This document shows, piece after piece, positions 42,833 to 53,196 of a DNA stretch of 64,000 nucleotides (within the stretch, counting starts at the first letter, position 1; each line of letters starts with the position of its first letter). Source of the DNA: Bacilli bacterium (GTDB lineage Bacteria; Bacillota_I; Bacilli_A; RFN20; CAG-826); contig JAFSOD010000003.1 in assembly GCA_017447165.1 (NCBI GenBank), positions 36,801 to 100,800 on the forward strand, in the 5' to 3' direction. A program made the translations under genes and the position numbers. The notes below the pieces were generated by a model that was not told where the DNA came from, searched no databases, and saw nothing but the letters and a program-made list of their open reading frames with translations.

Positions 42833-44201
42833 AAAATATTTTGACTCCTAAATATTCAACTAACTTTTCAATTGGTAATCTAATTTGATTCATAGAATCT
42901 CTTTCTCTAATAGTCACTTGATTATCTTCTAGAGAATCAAAATCAACAGTAATGCAGAATGGGGTTCCCACTGCATCTTGGCGACGATATCTCTTTCCGA
43001 TACTACCAGTGTCGTCATAGGCGACAGGCATATATTTAGATAAGATTCTTTGAATATCTCTAGCTTTATCTTCTAACTTTTTAGATAAAGGTAAGATAGC
43101 GGCTTTAATAGGCGCCACTAAAGGTGATAAGTGCATGACAATACGAGTTTCACCATTTTCGAGCACTTCTTCATCATAAGCATCGCATAACACCATAAGT
43201 GTTAATCTATCTAAACCGACCGATGGTTCGATACAATATGGAACATATTTGGAGTTATCTTCAGGATCTAAATATTCTAAAGATTCACCACTATATGACA
43301 TATGACGTTTCAAGTCATAGTCAGTTCTATCAGCAATGCCCCAAACTTCGCCCCAGCCGAATGGGAATAAGTATTCAATATCAGTTGTAGCTTTAGAATA
43401 GAACGCTAATTCTTCTGGGTCATGATCACGGTAACGGAGATTGTCATTCTTAATACCTAAGGTATTAATAAATTCTAAACACTCCTTCTTCCAATGAGCA
43501 AACCACTTAAGGTCTTCACCTGGTTTACAGAAGAATTCCATTTCCATTTGTTCGAATTCACGCATTCTAAAGGTCATTTGCCCTGGAGTAATTTCATTTC
43601 TAAATGCTTTACCAACATTACAAATGCCTAAAGGCAATTTTCTTCTGGTGGTTCTACAAACGTTTTTAAAGTTCACAAACACGCCTTGAGCGGTCTCTGG
43701 TCTTAAATAGACTGTGGATTTAGAATCTTCAGTCACACCAATATGTGTTTTAAACATCATATTGAATTGACGAATATCAGTGAAGTTTTCAGCACCACAA
43801 TTTGGGCAAGCAATGTGATGGGAACGAATGTATTCCATCATTTGGTCATTATTCATTGATGTCACTGGAGCGCTTGGATCAGCAGCTTCAATTAATTGGT
43901 CAGCTCTAAAACGTTGTTTACATTTCTTACAGTCAATTAATGGATCGTTAAATGTAGAAACGTGTCCAGTAGCTTCCCAGACTTTTGGATTCATTAGGAT
44001 AGCTGCATCAATACCAACATTGGTTGGGCTTTCTTGAACGAATTTTTTCCACCACATTCTACGAATGTTATTTTTGATTTCTGAGCCTAATGGTCCATAA
44101 TCCCAGGTGTTTGATAAGCCACCATAAATCTCACTGCCTTGATAATAAAAGCCAGACGAAATTAAATGACTACATACTTTATCGAAACTAAAATCACTCA
44201 T
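42828..44201 (-). CDS. glyS: Glycyl-tRNA synthetase (alpha2 type)
   Basis: A class II synthetase that charges tRNA-Gly. The 457-residue homodimeric type, unlike the separate alpha and beta chains of many Bacilli, shows SSGFYYQGSEIYGGLSNTWD (about 14), RPETAQGVFVNF (about 162) and FRNEITPGQMTFRMREFEQME (about 196). The zinc-like CKKC...CPNCGAENF insertion is present. The frame extends 5 codons to a TTG, but that passes through the Shine-Dalgarno GGAGG, so MSDFSF at 44201 is the start. The stop lies inside a TACTAATT array. Confidence 0.96.
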   Translation of the reverse strand: MSDFSFDKVCSHLISSGFYYQGSEIYGGLSNTWDYGPLGSEIKNNIRRMWWKKFVQESPTNVGIDAAILMNPKVWEATGHVSTFNDPLIDCKKCKQRFRADQLIEAADPSAPVTSMNNDQMMEYIRSHHIACPNCGAENFTDIRQFNMMFKTHIGVTEDSKSTVYLRPETAQGVFVNFKNVCRTTRRKLPLGICNVGKAFRNEITPGQMTFRMREFEQMEMEFFCKPGEDLKWFAHWKKECLEFINTLGIKNDNLRYRDHDPEELAFYSKATTDIEYLFPFGWGEVWGIADRTDYDLKRHMSYSGESLEYLDPEDNSKYVPYCIEPSVGLDRLTLMVLCDAYDEEVLENGETRIVMHLSPLVAPIKAAILPLSKKLEDKARDIQRILSKYMPVAYDDTGSIGKRYRRQDAVGTPFCITVDFDSLEDNQVTIRERDSMNQIRLPIEKLVEYLGVKIFY

Positions 44202-44231
44202 GTGATATACCTCCAAAATACAGCATGAAAA

Positions 44232-44260
44232 AGTATAAAGTTGGTTGTATATCTTGTCAA
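44232..44260 (-). promoter_or_regulatory. Promoter of glyS
   Basis: On the minus strand TTGACA (plus strand 44255-44260) and TATACT (44232-44237) are separated by exactly 17 bases, upstream of the GGAGG Shine-Dalgarno. No T-box-like structure fits in the 78 bases between recO and glyS. Confidence 0.8.
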
Positions 44261-44279
44261 CCTATTTTAAGTGTATTAA

Positions 44280-45002
44280 TTATTTAGCACTAATTAGTGT
44301 GTCTAAAGAGTTAAGTCTCACACCAACAATGTCGTCAGTAAATTCTTTTAACCTAGTTAAAATCTTTTTCTTATCATCATCAGAGAACATTTCGATATTT
44401 GGTAAAGAATAGTCTTTTGCTCTAAAGATATAGCGAATTAATTTCATTTGCGTGCCACTTAAATCTTTTACTGTGTCTTCGCTTTGACAGTTTTCACAGA
44501 TGAATCCACCATCTTCGAAACTAAAGGCCACAATATTGTTTCTTGCGCCACAATGGATACATTGATTTACTTCAAGTTCTGCCCCGCTAAGTTTAATTAA
44601 TTTGGCAAGATAAACTAGAACGACCATACAATGGTCTTTTCCACTTCTTAAAGCGTTTAATGCGCTTTCACATTCGCCAAAAGCTAAATGTTTTTCTTCA
44701 TCGGATAAAAGGTTTCTAGTGATTTCAGTTAATACTCCAATAGAGATTAAATAATCATAGTCTGAAGCTCCTAACATCGGAGATGAGATTAAAGTCGCGT
44801 TGTTAACCACTTTGTGTTTGTAACGTCCATCTTGGAGAAATTCCACATCGGCTATAGTGAGTGGATTATTGAGCCATACATATTTACTTTTTGGATCTTG
44901 TGCCCCTTTAGCCATAAAAGAAATAAATCCATCTTGGCTAATGGCATTATAAATGCAGTCTTTCTCTTTATAACTGCTCTTAGATAAAATAATAACTTTC
45001 AT
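44280..45002 (-). CDS. recO: DNA repair protein RecO
   Basis: RecO loads RecA with RecR in the RecFOR pathway. The 240-residue product has an N-terminal OB fold (KVIILSKSSYKEKDCIYNAI), a helical domain and a zinc finger with CIHCG (about 150) and CENCQ (about 171). The ATG at 45002 lies one base after the era stop and begins with MKVIIL; a frame extension to 45029 lies inside era and is rejected. The era-recO-glyS order is conserved in Bacilli. Confidence 0.93.
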   Translation of the reverse strand: MKVIILSKSSYKEKDCIYNAISQDGFISFMAKGAQDPKSKYVWLNNPLTIADVEFLQDGRYKHKVVNNATLISSPMLGASDYDYLISIGVLTEITRNLLSDEEKHLAFGECESALNALRSGKDHCMVVLVYLAKLIKLSGAELEVNQCIHCGARNNIVAFSFEDGGFICENCQSEDTVKDLSGTQMKLIRYIFRAKDYSLPNIEMFSDDDKKKILTRLKEFTDDIVGVRLNSLDTLISAK

Positions 45003-45003
45003 G

Positions 45004-45891
45004 TTATTGCTTTTTGTTCTTATATCCATACGCTTCTAATAAAGCGTCGTCGTTGCGCCAGTCTGATTGTACCTTCACAAACAATTCTAAATAGACGTGT
45101 TTGCCCAATTGCTTTTCAATACTTTGTCTTGCTTTTTGACCGATGAGCTTGATGCGTTTGCCGCCACTACCAATCACTATTCCCTTTTGGGAATCTTTTT
45201 CTACGATGATTGAGGCAACAATATGCATAGGCTTTGCCTCATAGTCAATCTCATTAACGTAGACAGCAATGCTGTGTGGTACTTCGTCTCTTAAAATGTT
45301 TAAAGCTTTCTCTCTAATATTTTCTTTGATTTGGAAAACTTCATCTTTATCAGTGACTTCTTGTCCCGGATAATATTCTGGCCCCTCTGGAAGGAGATTT
45401 TCTACCACTTTGATGAGCAAGTCCAAATTGAACTTTTCGCTCGCCACAGTGTCAATGAAGTGGCTTTCTGGGAGTTTTTCCTTGTAAGTAGCCTTTAACT
45501 TTTCGACTTTATTGATTCTCGCTTGGTCAATTTTATTAAAAACGATCACTAAAGGAGAATTTTTTATATCTAAATGGTCAAGTAGATATTGATCTCCTTC
45601 TCCAAAAGGTTTAGAAGCATCCACCACTAAAATATTCACATCAGCGTCATGGGCACTTGAATAAGCCATAGCGTTCATCTCTTCACCTAATTTAGCGTGA
45701 GGTTTATGAATGCCAGGGGTATCTATAAAGATAATTTGAGAGTTTTCGCCACGATAAATACCTTTAATCACATTTCTTGTGGTTTGGCTTTTATCGGTAA
45801 CAATAGAGATCTTGCGGTTGATAAGACCATTTAAAATGGTTGATTTACCAACGTTCGGATGTCCTAAGATTGTAACAAATCCAGATTTCAT
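45004..45891 (-). CDS. era: GTPase Era
   Basis: Era binds 16S rRNA during 30S assembly. The 295-residue product has G1 GHPNVGKSTI (about 10), G3 DTPG (about 57), G4 NKID (about 120) and a C-terminal KH domain with IVIGSGGKRIKLIGQKARQSIE (about 234). It is full length. Its start overlaps the end of cdd by one base. This is the usual ybeY-cdd-era-recO order, without dgkA. Confidence 0.97.
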   Translation of the reverse strand: MKSGFVTILGHPNVGKSTILNGLINRKISIVTDKSQTTRNVIKGIYRGENSQIIFIDTPGIHKPHAKLGEEMNAMAYSSAHDADVNILVVDASKPFGEGDQYLLDHLDIKNSPLVIVFNKIDQARINKVEKLKATYKEKLPESHFIDTVASEKFNLDLLIKVVENLLPEGPEYYPGQEVTDKDEVFQIKENIREKALNILRDEVPHSIAVYVNEIDYEAKPMHIVASIIVEKDSQKGIVIGSGGKRIKLIGQKARQSIEKQLGKHVYLELFVKVQSDWRNDDALLEAYGYKNKKQ

Positions 45892-46292
45892 TATTTGAGA
45901 TCATCTCCCGAGAAAGCAAATGGGAGAAGCTCTTCAATAGTTGTCTCTTTTTCATCACCCTTGAGATTACTCATATATATAGGAGCGTTTTTAGGGAAGA
46001 GTTCACTAATCACTTGACGACACGCTCCACAAGGGGAACACGGTTCATCAGTATCTGCAGATAAAGCTAAGGCCACAAGGTCTTCCTTTTTATAACCATT
46101 AAGCATTGCATTGTATAATGCGTTTCTTTCAGCGCACATACATAATGGGTAGCTGGAGTTTTCAATATTTGCTCCCACAAAGACTTTTCCGTCTTTAGTT
46201 AACACTGCCGCTCCGACAGCGAAATGGCTATAAGGAGAATAAGATAAGCTTCTTGCTTCTTTAGCTTTGATGATTAATTGATTCTTGTCCAT
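45891..46292 (-). CDS. cdd: Cytidine deaminase
   Basis: A zinc enzyme that deaminates cytidine and deoxycytidine in pyrimidine salvage. The 133-residue product has SPYSHFAVGAAVL (about 19), NIENSSYPLCMCAERNAL (about 44, Cys ligand and catalytic Glu in CAE) and PCSPCGACRQVI (about 87, two Cys ligands). The frame opens 11 codons upstream inside ybeY; MDKNQL at 46292 has an AGGAG Shine-Dalgarno and the right length. Confidence 0.96.
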   Translation of the reverse strand: MDKNQLIIKAKEARSLSYSPYSHFAVGAAVLTKDGKVFVGANIENSSYPLCMCAERNALYNAMLNGYKKEDLVALALSADTDEPCSPCGACRQVISELFPKNAPIYMSNLKGDEKETTIEELLPFAFSGDDLK

Positions 46293-46296
46293 GATA

Positions 46297-46752
46297 TTAC
46301 ACTCCTTTTTCTGATAAGATTTCATCTTGTAATTTAAACATTTCTTCTTCGTCTTCCTTATTCATATGGTCATATCCAAGTAAATGGAGAAGGCCGTGCA
46401 CAAACAAGAATGACAATTCACGATGTAGACTATGTCCGTATTCCACAGCCTGTTCTTTAGCTTTATCTAAAGAGATATAAATATCTCCAAGTACAACTGG
46501 TCCAGGGGAGAATAGTATTTTATCATAATTATTCTCGCTGTCTAAGAAAGCAAAGCTAATGACGTCGGTTGGACGGTCAATCCCACGATACTTTTTATTA
46601 ATCTTATGGATGTAACGGTTGTCAACAATGCTGACCGAGACAATTGGGTCACATTTGATACTTAACTTTTTAAAAGTTACATCCATGAGTTCTAAATAAA
46701 AGTTCTCATAGGATTCGCACTCCGCGAATTTCGAATTAAAGTCTAATTCCAT
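46297..46752 (-). CDS. ybeY: Endoribonuclease YbeY
   Basis: A metal-dependent RNase needed for 16S rRNA maturation and rRNA quality control. The 151-residue product has YRGIDRPTDVISFAF (about 55) and the zinc motif HGLLHLLGYDH (about 114, HxxxHxxGxxH). The phoH gene that usually precedes it is absent; a C39-transporter remnant lies there instead, 27 bases upstream. Confidence 0.95.
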   Translation of the reverse strand: MELDFNSKFAECESYENFYLELMDVTFKKLSIKCDPIVSVSIVDNRYIHKINKKYRGIDRPTDVISFAFLDSENNYDKILFSPGPVVLGDIYISLDKAKEQAVEYGHSLHRELSFLFVHGLLHLLGYDHMNKEDEEEMFKLQDEILSEKGV

Positions 46753-46779
46753 GTGAATATCTTATCATAGATAATCATC

Positions 46780-47865
46780 TCATTCCACGGGATTATTTTT
46801 TATAGACAAATCCATATAATGAAGTAATTTAGCCAATTGATTATTATATTCTACACTTTGATCTGAATATTGCATTAATCTAATGAAATTATCTTTTAGA
46901 TAAACAGAGATACAAAGATAGAACACAACATAGGTGATGTTTACGATGTGAGATAACGCCATAACCGTAATAATACTCATTAATAAGGCTGCGACTTCTA
47001 CATACGTTAGGGAGTTTCTAAATATTCCTAACTTGTACGCGCTTTCATGAGCGGCATTCACCACTGCGCGAAATTGGAATTGATTCTGCACATCTTTAAT
47101 CATTATTTCTTTATCTGCTATTTCATCGTGCTTGCTTTTTTGATATGGGAGATAAATATAAACATGCACAATAGCAAGTAGCAAAGCTAAGAAGATATAG
47201 ATTAAATTAATCGTACTATTCATCACTAAAACCATAGTGATAAACGCTGAAATCAATACCACATAAACTAGATTAGGAATAATTGTTAAAGAAACATAAC
47301 GGTATTTCTCCATGACTTTATAAAAATCATAGAACTGCTCTTTTTCCGCATTTATTTGATAATCAAAGATATTATCATCCATTCTCTGCATAGCAGATAT
47401 CAGGTTTTTCCTAAACATAATCTCAAAGATGATGAATAAGGATAAAAAGATAATCGGTACAAAGAAATAGGAATTAGAGTTGATGAAATACATTCCTACC
47501 GCTAAAGAAATAGAACTAATAATCTGCCAGATAGGAATTGTAATCTTATCTTTCTTATCGATGAAATCATCGATTTGAATGTCACATTTAATCTTTTGAT
47601 AACCTGGTTCCTTATTAACCACCAGTGCTTTACGGTCCCACTGGTTATAAAAGATTTCCGAAAGGATTTTTCTTTTGCCTGTTTCCGGATCGTAGATTGT
47701 TACGTATTTCCGGCTCATTTTTAAAACGAGAACGCTATGTTTATATCCTTTCCTTTTTTCTAATGTGACAATAAATGGGTAATTCTTATTCTTTTCAATT
47801 TCTTTTGACCCACTTGTACGGATGCCTGATACATCCATAGCGTGGCAAACACGATGCAGAAACAT
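46780..47865 (-). pseudogene. Truncated C39-peptidase-type ABC exporter
   Basis: A remnant of a bacteriocin or peptide exporter. Its homologous part begins near residue 28 with the second half of a C39 peptidase domain (HSVLVLKMSRKYVTIYDPETGKRK, holding the His and Asp). The catalytic Cys half is missing. A membrane domain of about six helices (about 115-330) follows and ends abruptly without any ATP-binding domain. The first 27 codons are read from IS30 sequence in another frame. It is cut at both ends, so it should be non-functional. Confidence 0.75.
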
Positions 47866-48424
47866 CTAAATAATCATCATATATAAGTCGTCTAATTGTT
47901 CTTTCTGAACAAATCGATTTTAAATTTTGGTTTGTTTCATAGATGTGATGTATACTTTGTCCCTTTTTTATTAGTGGGGAGACAACATTATTTATTGTGT
48001 TTATATCATCTATCTCAATTCTTTTTCTCTTTCTGGTTGTTATACGATTTTTTCTAGAAAGCGTTTCTGCTTGTGTGCAGTTATAGTATTTTTTGTTTTT
48101 ATAGCAGTTTTCTATAAATTGACATCCATTGCAAACATATGGATAGTGTTTTAACCTTATGCATTTAATTGGTTCAAAATCAGTACATTTGTATTTGGTC
48201 ATCGTTTCAATAAAAACCCCATTTTCTTGGCATTCATCCATCTTGGAACAGTAAAAGCAACTTTTACGATTGCTCACTTTAAAAATAGAGTTGTTGTGTA
48301 ATTCTCTATATATAGAGGAACGATTCTTTTTTATGAGCTTTGATAATTCGTACAATGTTAAATTCTTTTCCAAAGCAGCTTGAATATTAATGCGATCATC
48401 TAAAGTAATTCTGGATTTTTTCAT
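47795..48424 (-). pseudogene. Truncated IS30-family transposase
   Basis: The ORF encodes the N-terminal half of an IS30-type transposase: helix-turn-helix (KSRITLDDRINIQAALEKN, then YELSKLIKKNRSSIYRELHNN), a Cys-rich middle (YVCNGCQFIENCYKNKKYYN) and IKKGQSIHHIYETNQNLKSICSERTIRRLI. The DDE catalytic core is missing; the frame ends at TGA where it meets the exporter remnant. ATG at 48424 has a GGAG Shine-Dalgarno; the frame extends to 48457 without one. Confidence 0.85.
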
Positions 48425-48479
48425 TTTTTCTCCTTTCACCAGAAACAGTAGAAGCAAAAAAGATTATACAAAACAAAAA

Positions 48480-48500
48480 CGATGTATGTTTGATGCATCG
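48480..48500. repeat. Inverted repeat upstream of the IS30 remnant
   Basis: CGATGTAT and ATGCATCG (one mismatch) flank a 5-base centre, 56 bases upstream of the transposase start. It may be part of the outer end of the old insertion sequence. No matching opposite end was found. Confidence 0.4.
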
Positions 48501-48540
48501 ACATTGTCAAATAACAAAAAAAGTCATCAAAGAAAATTAA

Positions 48541-48558
48541 AAGACCCATATGGGTCTT
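48541..48558. terminator. Terminator after dnaJ
   Basis: The perfect palindrome AAGACCCATATGGGTCTT touches the dnaJ stop codon and has T-rich sequence on both sides, so it may serve both directions. Confidence 0.75.
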
Positions 48559-49687
48559 ATTTTTTAAAGTTTTTTTGGAACTTGTAGTAAGGGTTATCGC
48601 TTTCCTTAGTGTTATCCTTATATGCCTTCAAGGCCTCTTTTTGCTTCTTATTGAGTGAAGTTGGAGACTTGATATCAAGGTGGACATATTGATCGCCAGG
48701 CTTACCAGTTCTTAAATCTTTAATACCTTGTCCACGCATTCTTAATGTTTGACCAGGTTGAGTTCCTTCTGGAACAGTGAGATAGACATTTCCATTTACT
48801 GTTGGGACTTCAATCTTAGTTCCTAAGATGGCGTCGACAAAGTCGAGTGGTATGGTGAGATGAATATCATTTCTTTCTCTTTGGAAATATGGATGTGGTT
48901 TCACAGAAATTTCAATATAGAGGTCTCCGTGTCCTCCACCATTAACTCCAGCAGCCCCCATTCCTTGTAATCGAATTTGTTGACCGCTTTGAATACCCAC
49001 AGGGATATGGATTTTCATTGTTTTTTTAACGCGTTTATGTCCAGAGCCACCACAGACAGAACATTTCTTTGAAATAGTTCTACCTGCGCCATTACAATCA
49101 GGACATATCACTTCAGTATTCATCATACCGAAGATACCACGTTGCTGACGAATAACTGTACCTTTGCCACCACACTTAGGGCAGGTTTTAATGTCGCTAG
49201 GACTATCAGCCCCACTTCCGTGACAATGAGGACAATCTTCCTCGTAATCAAATGATACTTCTTCATCTTTGCCGTTCACCGCATCCATAAATTCGACGCG
49301 ATGTTTCATCAAGATGTCATCACCTTTTTGAGGACCAGCTCTTCTTGCTGTGTGTCTTGGACCTCCACCAAAGAATGACGAGAATATATCACCTAAGTTG
49401 ATATCTTCACCAAATCCAGAGAATCCACCACCGAATGGATTACCTCCACCAGGGCCTCCTCCAGTTTGTTCGAAGGCAGCATGGCCAAATTGGTTGTAGG
49501 CATCACGCTTTTGATCATCGAACAAAATATCATAGGCTTCTTGTACTTCTTTAAATTTCGCTTCGTCACCCGTCTCTTTATTATCTGGGTGATATTTTTT
49601 TGCTAATTTACGATAGGCAGATTTAATTTCATCTTTAGATGCAGTTTTACTAACACCCAAGACTTCATAATAATCTCTTTTTGCCAT
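48557..49687 (-). CDS. dnaJ: Chaperone DnaJ
   Basis: The Hsp40 co-chaperone of DnaK. The 376-residue product has a J domain with KKYHPDNKE (about 30, HPD), a Gly/Phe-rich linker (about 70-105) and four zinc repeats [24 protein letters not shown] and CSVCGGSG (about 152-220). C-terminal substrate-binding domains follow. It is complete. It is last in hrcA-grpE-dnaK-dnaJ, separated from dnaK by a UUCG hairpin, and has its own AAGGAG. Confidence 0.97.
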   Translation of the reverse strand: MAKRDYYEVLGVSKTASKDEIKSAYRKLAKKYHPDNKETGDEAKFKEVQEAYDILFDDQKRDAYNQFGHAAFEQTGGGPGGGNPFGGGFSGFGEDINLGDIFSSFFGGGPRHTARRAGPQKGDDILMKHRVEFMDAVNGKDEEVSFDYEEDCPHCHGSGADSPSDIKTCPKCGGKGTVIRQQRGIFGMMNTEVICPDCNGAGRTISKKCSVCGGSGHKRVKKTMKIHIPVGIQSGQQIRLQGMGAAGVNGGGHGDLYIEISVKPHPYFQRERNDIHLTIPLDFVDAILGTKIEVPTVNGNVYLTVPEGTQPGQTLRMRGQGIKDLRTGKPGDQYVHLDIKSPTSLNKKQKEALKAYKDNTKESDNPYYKFQKNFKK

Positions 49688-49712
49688 GTTGCTCCTTTCT
49701 CCCTTAGGCTAA

Positions 49713-49730
49713 AGAGGGCCGAAGCCCTCT
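49713..49730 (-). other. UUCG-tetraloop hairpin between dnaK and dnaJ
   Basis: In the mRNA sense AGAGGGC-TTCG-GCCCTCT forms a perfect 7-bp stem closed by the exceptionally stable UUCG loop. No T-run follows. It could protect the dnaK 3' end or reduce read-through into dnaJ. Confidence 0.75.
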
Positions 49731-49757
49731 AGCGAAAGGAAATTTATTTAAGATAAA

Positions 49758-51584
49758 TTACGCTTTATTTTTGTCTGAGAAGTCAGCGTCGACGACATCG
49801 TCAGGATTACTTCCTGGAGTGCCATCACTACCAGTAGCACCACCTTGAGTGCCGCCTTGAGCGTTAGCCATATAGGCTGCAGCTTGCTCTAATTCAGAGA
49901 TTCTGGTCTTAAGAGTTTCAATATCGTTATTATCTAACGCAGTTTTGAGTTCATCTCTTAATTTTTGGGTTTGTTCTTTTTGAGCATGATCAATGCTGTC
50001 ACCTTTCTCTTGTAAAGAGATGTCGATGTCATTAATTAAGGATTCAGCCTTATTCTTGACTTCGGTTTCTTCTTTACGTTTAGCATCAGCTTCAGCGTTT
50101 TCTTCGGCTTCTCTAACCATTCTATCGATATCTTCTTTAGAAAGACCGTTACTACCGGTAATGGTGATTTCTTGTTCTTTTTGAGTATCTAAGTCTTTAG
50201 CAGACACTTTAACGATACCGTTAACGTCGATAGAGAAGGTAACTTCAATACGTGGTTCACCACGTCTAGCTGGTTTAATACCAGTTAATTGGAAGTGACC
50301 AAGTAATTTATTGTCATGGGCCATTGGTCTTTCACCTTGATAAACCATGATATCAACAGCTGGTTGATTATCCGCAGCAGTTGAGAAGATTTGGCTTTGA
50401 GTGGTTGGAATTGTGGTATTTCTCTTAATAAGAGGAGTGAGGACTCCACCTAAAGTTTCAATACCTAATGTTAATGGAGTAACGTCAAGTAAGACTACGT
50501 CTTTAACATCTCCAGAAACAACACCACCTTGATAGGCTGCTCCAATTGAGACAGCTTCATCTGGGTTGACTGATAAGTTTGGTTGTTTGCCAGTTAATGT
50601 TTTCACTAATTCTTGGACCGCTGGCATACGGATAGAACCACCAATTAATAAGACTTGATCAAGTTCGCTAGCTTTCATACCGGCGTCACTTAACGCACGT
50701 TTAACCGGTTCTTCACATCTCTTTAATAGATGTCTTGTTAAGTCTTGGAACTTTGCACGGGTTAAGGTGTGTTCAAAGTTAACAGGGCCAGCACTGGTCA
50801 TAGAGATGAATGGTAAGGAGACCACTGTTTCTAAGGAAGAAGATAATTCAATCTTCGCTTTTTCAGCAGCTTCTCTAATTCTTTGTAAGCTACCTTTATC
50901 AGTGATATCAACACCACTATCCATCTTGATTTGGGCTTTAATATAATCAGCAACGACTGCATCCCAGTCATCACCACCGAGTTTGTTATCTCCAGCGGTA
51001 GAAACGACTTCGAAGGTACCATCACCAATATCAAGGATGGAGACATCGAATGTACCACCACCTAAGTCAAACACTAAAATCTTTTCAGATTTTTCAGTTT
51101 GTAAGCCATAGGCTAAGGCCGCAGCGGTTGGTTCGTTAATAATACGGACAACATCTAATCCAGCGATTTGACCAGCGTCTTTAGTCGCTTGTCTTTGGGC
51201 GTCGTTGAAGTAAGCAGGAACAGTAATAACTGCTTTTTCCACTTTGTGACCGATATTAGTCTCGGCATATTTTTTCATATAAGCAAGAATCTTTGCGGAG
51301 ATTTCTTGTGGGGTGAAGTCTTTATTCACACAGTTGATGTGAACTTTTTCTGCACTACCCATTTTTCTTTTAATAGAGCTGACGGTGTCTGGGTTGGTGA
51401 TCGCTTGTCTTTTAGCAGCGTTACCAACGATTTCTTCACCATTTGCCTTAAAGGCAACGACTGATGGAGTAGTCATTGTTCCTTCTGGAGAAGGGATGAC
51501 TTTCACAGTGCCATCTGCTTGTAAATAGGAAACTACTGAGTTAGTAGTACCAAGGTCAATACCTAAGATAATTTCTTTTGCCAT
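49758..51584 (-). CDS. dnaK: Chaperone DnaK (Hsp70)
   Basis: The ATP-dependent Hsp70. The 608-residue product starts [18 protein letters not shown] and has [17 protein letters not shown] (about 125), [13 protein letters not shown] (about 150), [14 protein letters not shown] (about 171) and [10 protein letters not shown] (about 307). It lacks the roughly 24-residue insert of Gram-negative DnaK, as is usual in Gram-positives. A Gly/Thr-rich tail is present. AGGAGG precedes the ATG; grpE lies 14 bases upstream. Confidence 0.98.
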   Translation of the reverse strand: MAKEIILGIDLGTTNSVVSYLQADGTVKVIPSPEGTMTTPSVVAFKANGEEIVGNAAKRQAITNPDTVSSIKRKMGSAEKVHINCVNKDFTPQEISAKILAYMKKYAETNIGHKVEKAVITVPAYFNDAQRQATKDAGQIAGLDVVRIINEPTAAALAYGLQTEKSEKILVFDLGGGTFDVSILDIGDGTFEVVSTAGDNKLGGDDWDAVVADYIKAQIKMDSGVDITDKGSLQRIREAAEKAKIELSSSLETVVSLPFISMTSAGPVNFEHTLTRAKFQDLTRHLLKRCEEPVKRALSDAGMKASELDQVLLIGGSIRMPAVQELVKTLTGKQPNLSVNPDEAVSIGAAYQGGVVSGDVKDVVLLDVTPLTLGIETLGGVLTPLIKRNTTIPTTQSQIFSTAADNQPAVDIMVYQGERPMAHDNKLLGHFQLTGIKPARRGEPRIEVTFSIDVNGIVKVSAKDLDTQKEQEITITGSNGLSKEDIDRMVREAEENAEADAKRKEETEVKNKAESLINDIDISLQEKGDSIDHAQKEQTQKLRDELKTALDNNDIETLKTRISELEQAAAYMANAQGGTQGGATGSDGTPGSNPDDVVDADFSDKNKA

Positions 51585-51598
51585 AAATTTATTTCCTC

Positions 51599-52168
51599 CT
51601 ATGCATCACAAGATGCTTTTTCTTCGGTTTTTTCACTTTCTGATTTTTTTATTACACTGACCTGCACTTTCGCTGGGCGAATGATACGGTCATGTAATTT
51701 ATATCCATTACCATAGACTTTAGTAACAAGATTTTCTTGTTCACCTTCCACTGTATCTACAGCATCCATAGTATTTGGATCGAATTTTTTGCCAACTTCT
51801 GGAACGAGTTCACTCACTCCTTCATTTTCTAAGACTGCCACTAAGTTACGATATACGTATTGGAATCCGGTTAAGTAATTCTTTAGTGTTGGGTCACTTG
51901 GCTCGTTAGCAAGGGCCATATGGAAGCTATCTAGAATTGGAAGTAATTCTTCAATAAATCCTTCACTACGATACTTAAGAGCGTTTTTGTAATCTTGTTC
52001 AAGATTATTTCTCAAGTTCTTTGTATCAGCGTAAGCTCGATAGTATTCATTTTTCCAGTGATTAACTTCCGCTTTTAACTTTTCGATTTCTTCATTAGCT
52101 TTTTCTAATTTCTTCTTTTCTTTCTTAGGGAGTTCTTCGTGTAATTCTTCTTTATTCTCCACTGTCAT
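51599..52168 (-). CDS. grpE: Nucleotide exchange factor GrpE
   Basis: GrpE releases ADP from DnaK. The 189-residue product has an N-terminal charged coiled coil (about 10-65), [20 protein letters not shown] and a C-terminal beta domain with [19 protein letters not shown] (about 155). The start at 52168 (MTVENKE) has AAGGAGG only two bases upstream; an ATG five codons earlier lacks a Shine-Dalgarno, so the exact start is uncertain. It overlaps the hrcA end by 17 bases. Confidence 0.94.
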   Translation of the reverse strand: MTVENKEELHEELPKKEKKKLEKANEEIEKLKAEVNHWKNEYYRAYADTKNLRNNLEQDYKNALKYRSEGFIEELLPILDSFHMALANEPSDPTLKNYLTGFQYVYRNLVAVLENEGVSELVPEVGKKFDPNTMDAVDTVEGEQENLVTKVYGNGYKLHDRIIRPAKVQVSVIKKSESEKTEEKASCDA

Positions 52169-53183
52169 TTCCTCCTTTATCATTGAAATATTTATCTAAT
52201 TCTTCGGAGAGATATTCTAGAGCGGACATTGCTTTATCATAGTCCATTCTTTTTGGTCCCACTAAGGTGATGGTATTTTCTTCATCACCAACTTTGATTT
52301 TCGCTGTTACAAGAGCGACATCTGGGTTTCCTTCAATATCTCCGATATTCACCATTGGCTCTTTTTCACCAATCGCTTTCATATCCACTTTCTTGAATAA
52401 TGAGGCATCTTCTAGAAGTTTCATCACTCTAATTAATGCTTCAGTGTCGTTTTTAAATTCTGGATGAGAGAATAATTCTTCTCTACCATAAAGGGATAAT
52501 CTGTCGCCAGCGAATCTTACGAATGTTTCAAGCAAAGCTTGATACACAGCATCATGACTAATAACATAATCAGATAGGATTGGTTTAATTAGTTCCATCT
52601 TTGGCACTAATTCGCCAATTGGTGTTCCCTTTAATCTTTGGTTTAAGAGCTCCACACATTTGACAATGTCTTCAGTTTTGATGTTTTCGTCTAGAATGAA
52701 CGTTTTGTTTTGAACGTAGCCTTTATCAGTAACAAAGATTGCGGTAATTGTGTTCTCGTTAATTGGCACTAATTGGATGGATGCGAGCCTTTCGAGATCT
52801 TCATCACCTCTAGATACCACACTGACAAGATTAGTCATATGAGATATAATCTCACAGCTTTGTTTAATGACTTCTTCAATACTTTGAATCTTGCTAGATA
52901 AGACGGTTTGAAGTGAATATCTTAATTGGTCATCAACGTCTTTATCACGTAGGTGTTCACAATAATATTCATATCCTTTAGAAGAAGGAATTCTGCCTGC
53001 GCTGGTGTGAGGCTTTTCTAAATATCCCATCTTTTCGAGAGCACTCATTTCATTTCTGATGGTGGCGCTACTATAAGGAAGTTCATATTCTTCAATAAGA
53101 GTATGGGAGCCAACAGGTTCAGCGGTTTTAATGAAATATTCCACTATCATCTTTAAGATGGCTTCGCTTCTTGTTAATGACAT
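52152..53183 (-). CDS. hrcA: Heat-inducible transcription repressor HrcA
   Basis: HrcA represses chaperone genes through CIRCE. The 343-residue product has an N-terminal winged helix (LTRSEAILKMIVEYFIKTAEPVGSHTL, then YSSATIRNEMSALEKMGYLEKPHTSAGRIPS) and GAF-like and dimerisation parts. MSLTRS at 53183 has AAAGGAGG, and a frame extension to 53210 crosses CIRCE, so 53183 is chosen. It is the first gene of the heat-shock operon and autoregulated. Confidence 0.96.
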   Translation of the reverse strand: MSLTRSEAILKMIVEYFIKTAEPVGSHTLIEEYELPYSSATIRNEMSALEKMGYLEKPHTSAGRIPSSKGYEYYCEHLRDKDVDDQLRYSLQTVLSSKIQSIEEVIKQSCEIISHMTNLVSVVSRGDEDLERLASIQLVPINENTITAIFVTDKGYVQNKTFILDENIKTEDIVKCVELLNQRLKGTPIGELVPKMELIKPILSDYVISHDAVYQALLETFVRFAGDRLSLYGREELFSHPEFKNDTEALIRVMKLLEDASLFKKVDMKAIGEKEPMVNIGDIEGNPDVALVTAKIKVGDEENTITLVGPKRMDYDKAMSALEYLSEELDKYFNDKGGNDSGE

Positions 53184-53196
53184 TTGGTAACCTCCT

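Noticed and set aside
44202..44279. Possible T-box leader upstream of glyS
   Set aside because: Only 78 bases separate recO and glyS, and they hold a promoter and Shine-Dalgarno; no specifier stem or T-box sequence is present.
44270..44300. TATTAATT and CACTAATT near the recO stop as another array copy
   Set aside because: The two octamers are 14 rather than 11 bases apart.
48390..48587. 65-codon plus-strand ORF between the IS30 remnant and dnaJ
   Set aside because: It overlaps the start of the transposase, a terminator and the dnaJ end, with no Shine-Dalgarno or similarity.
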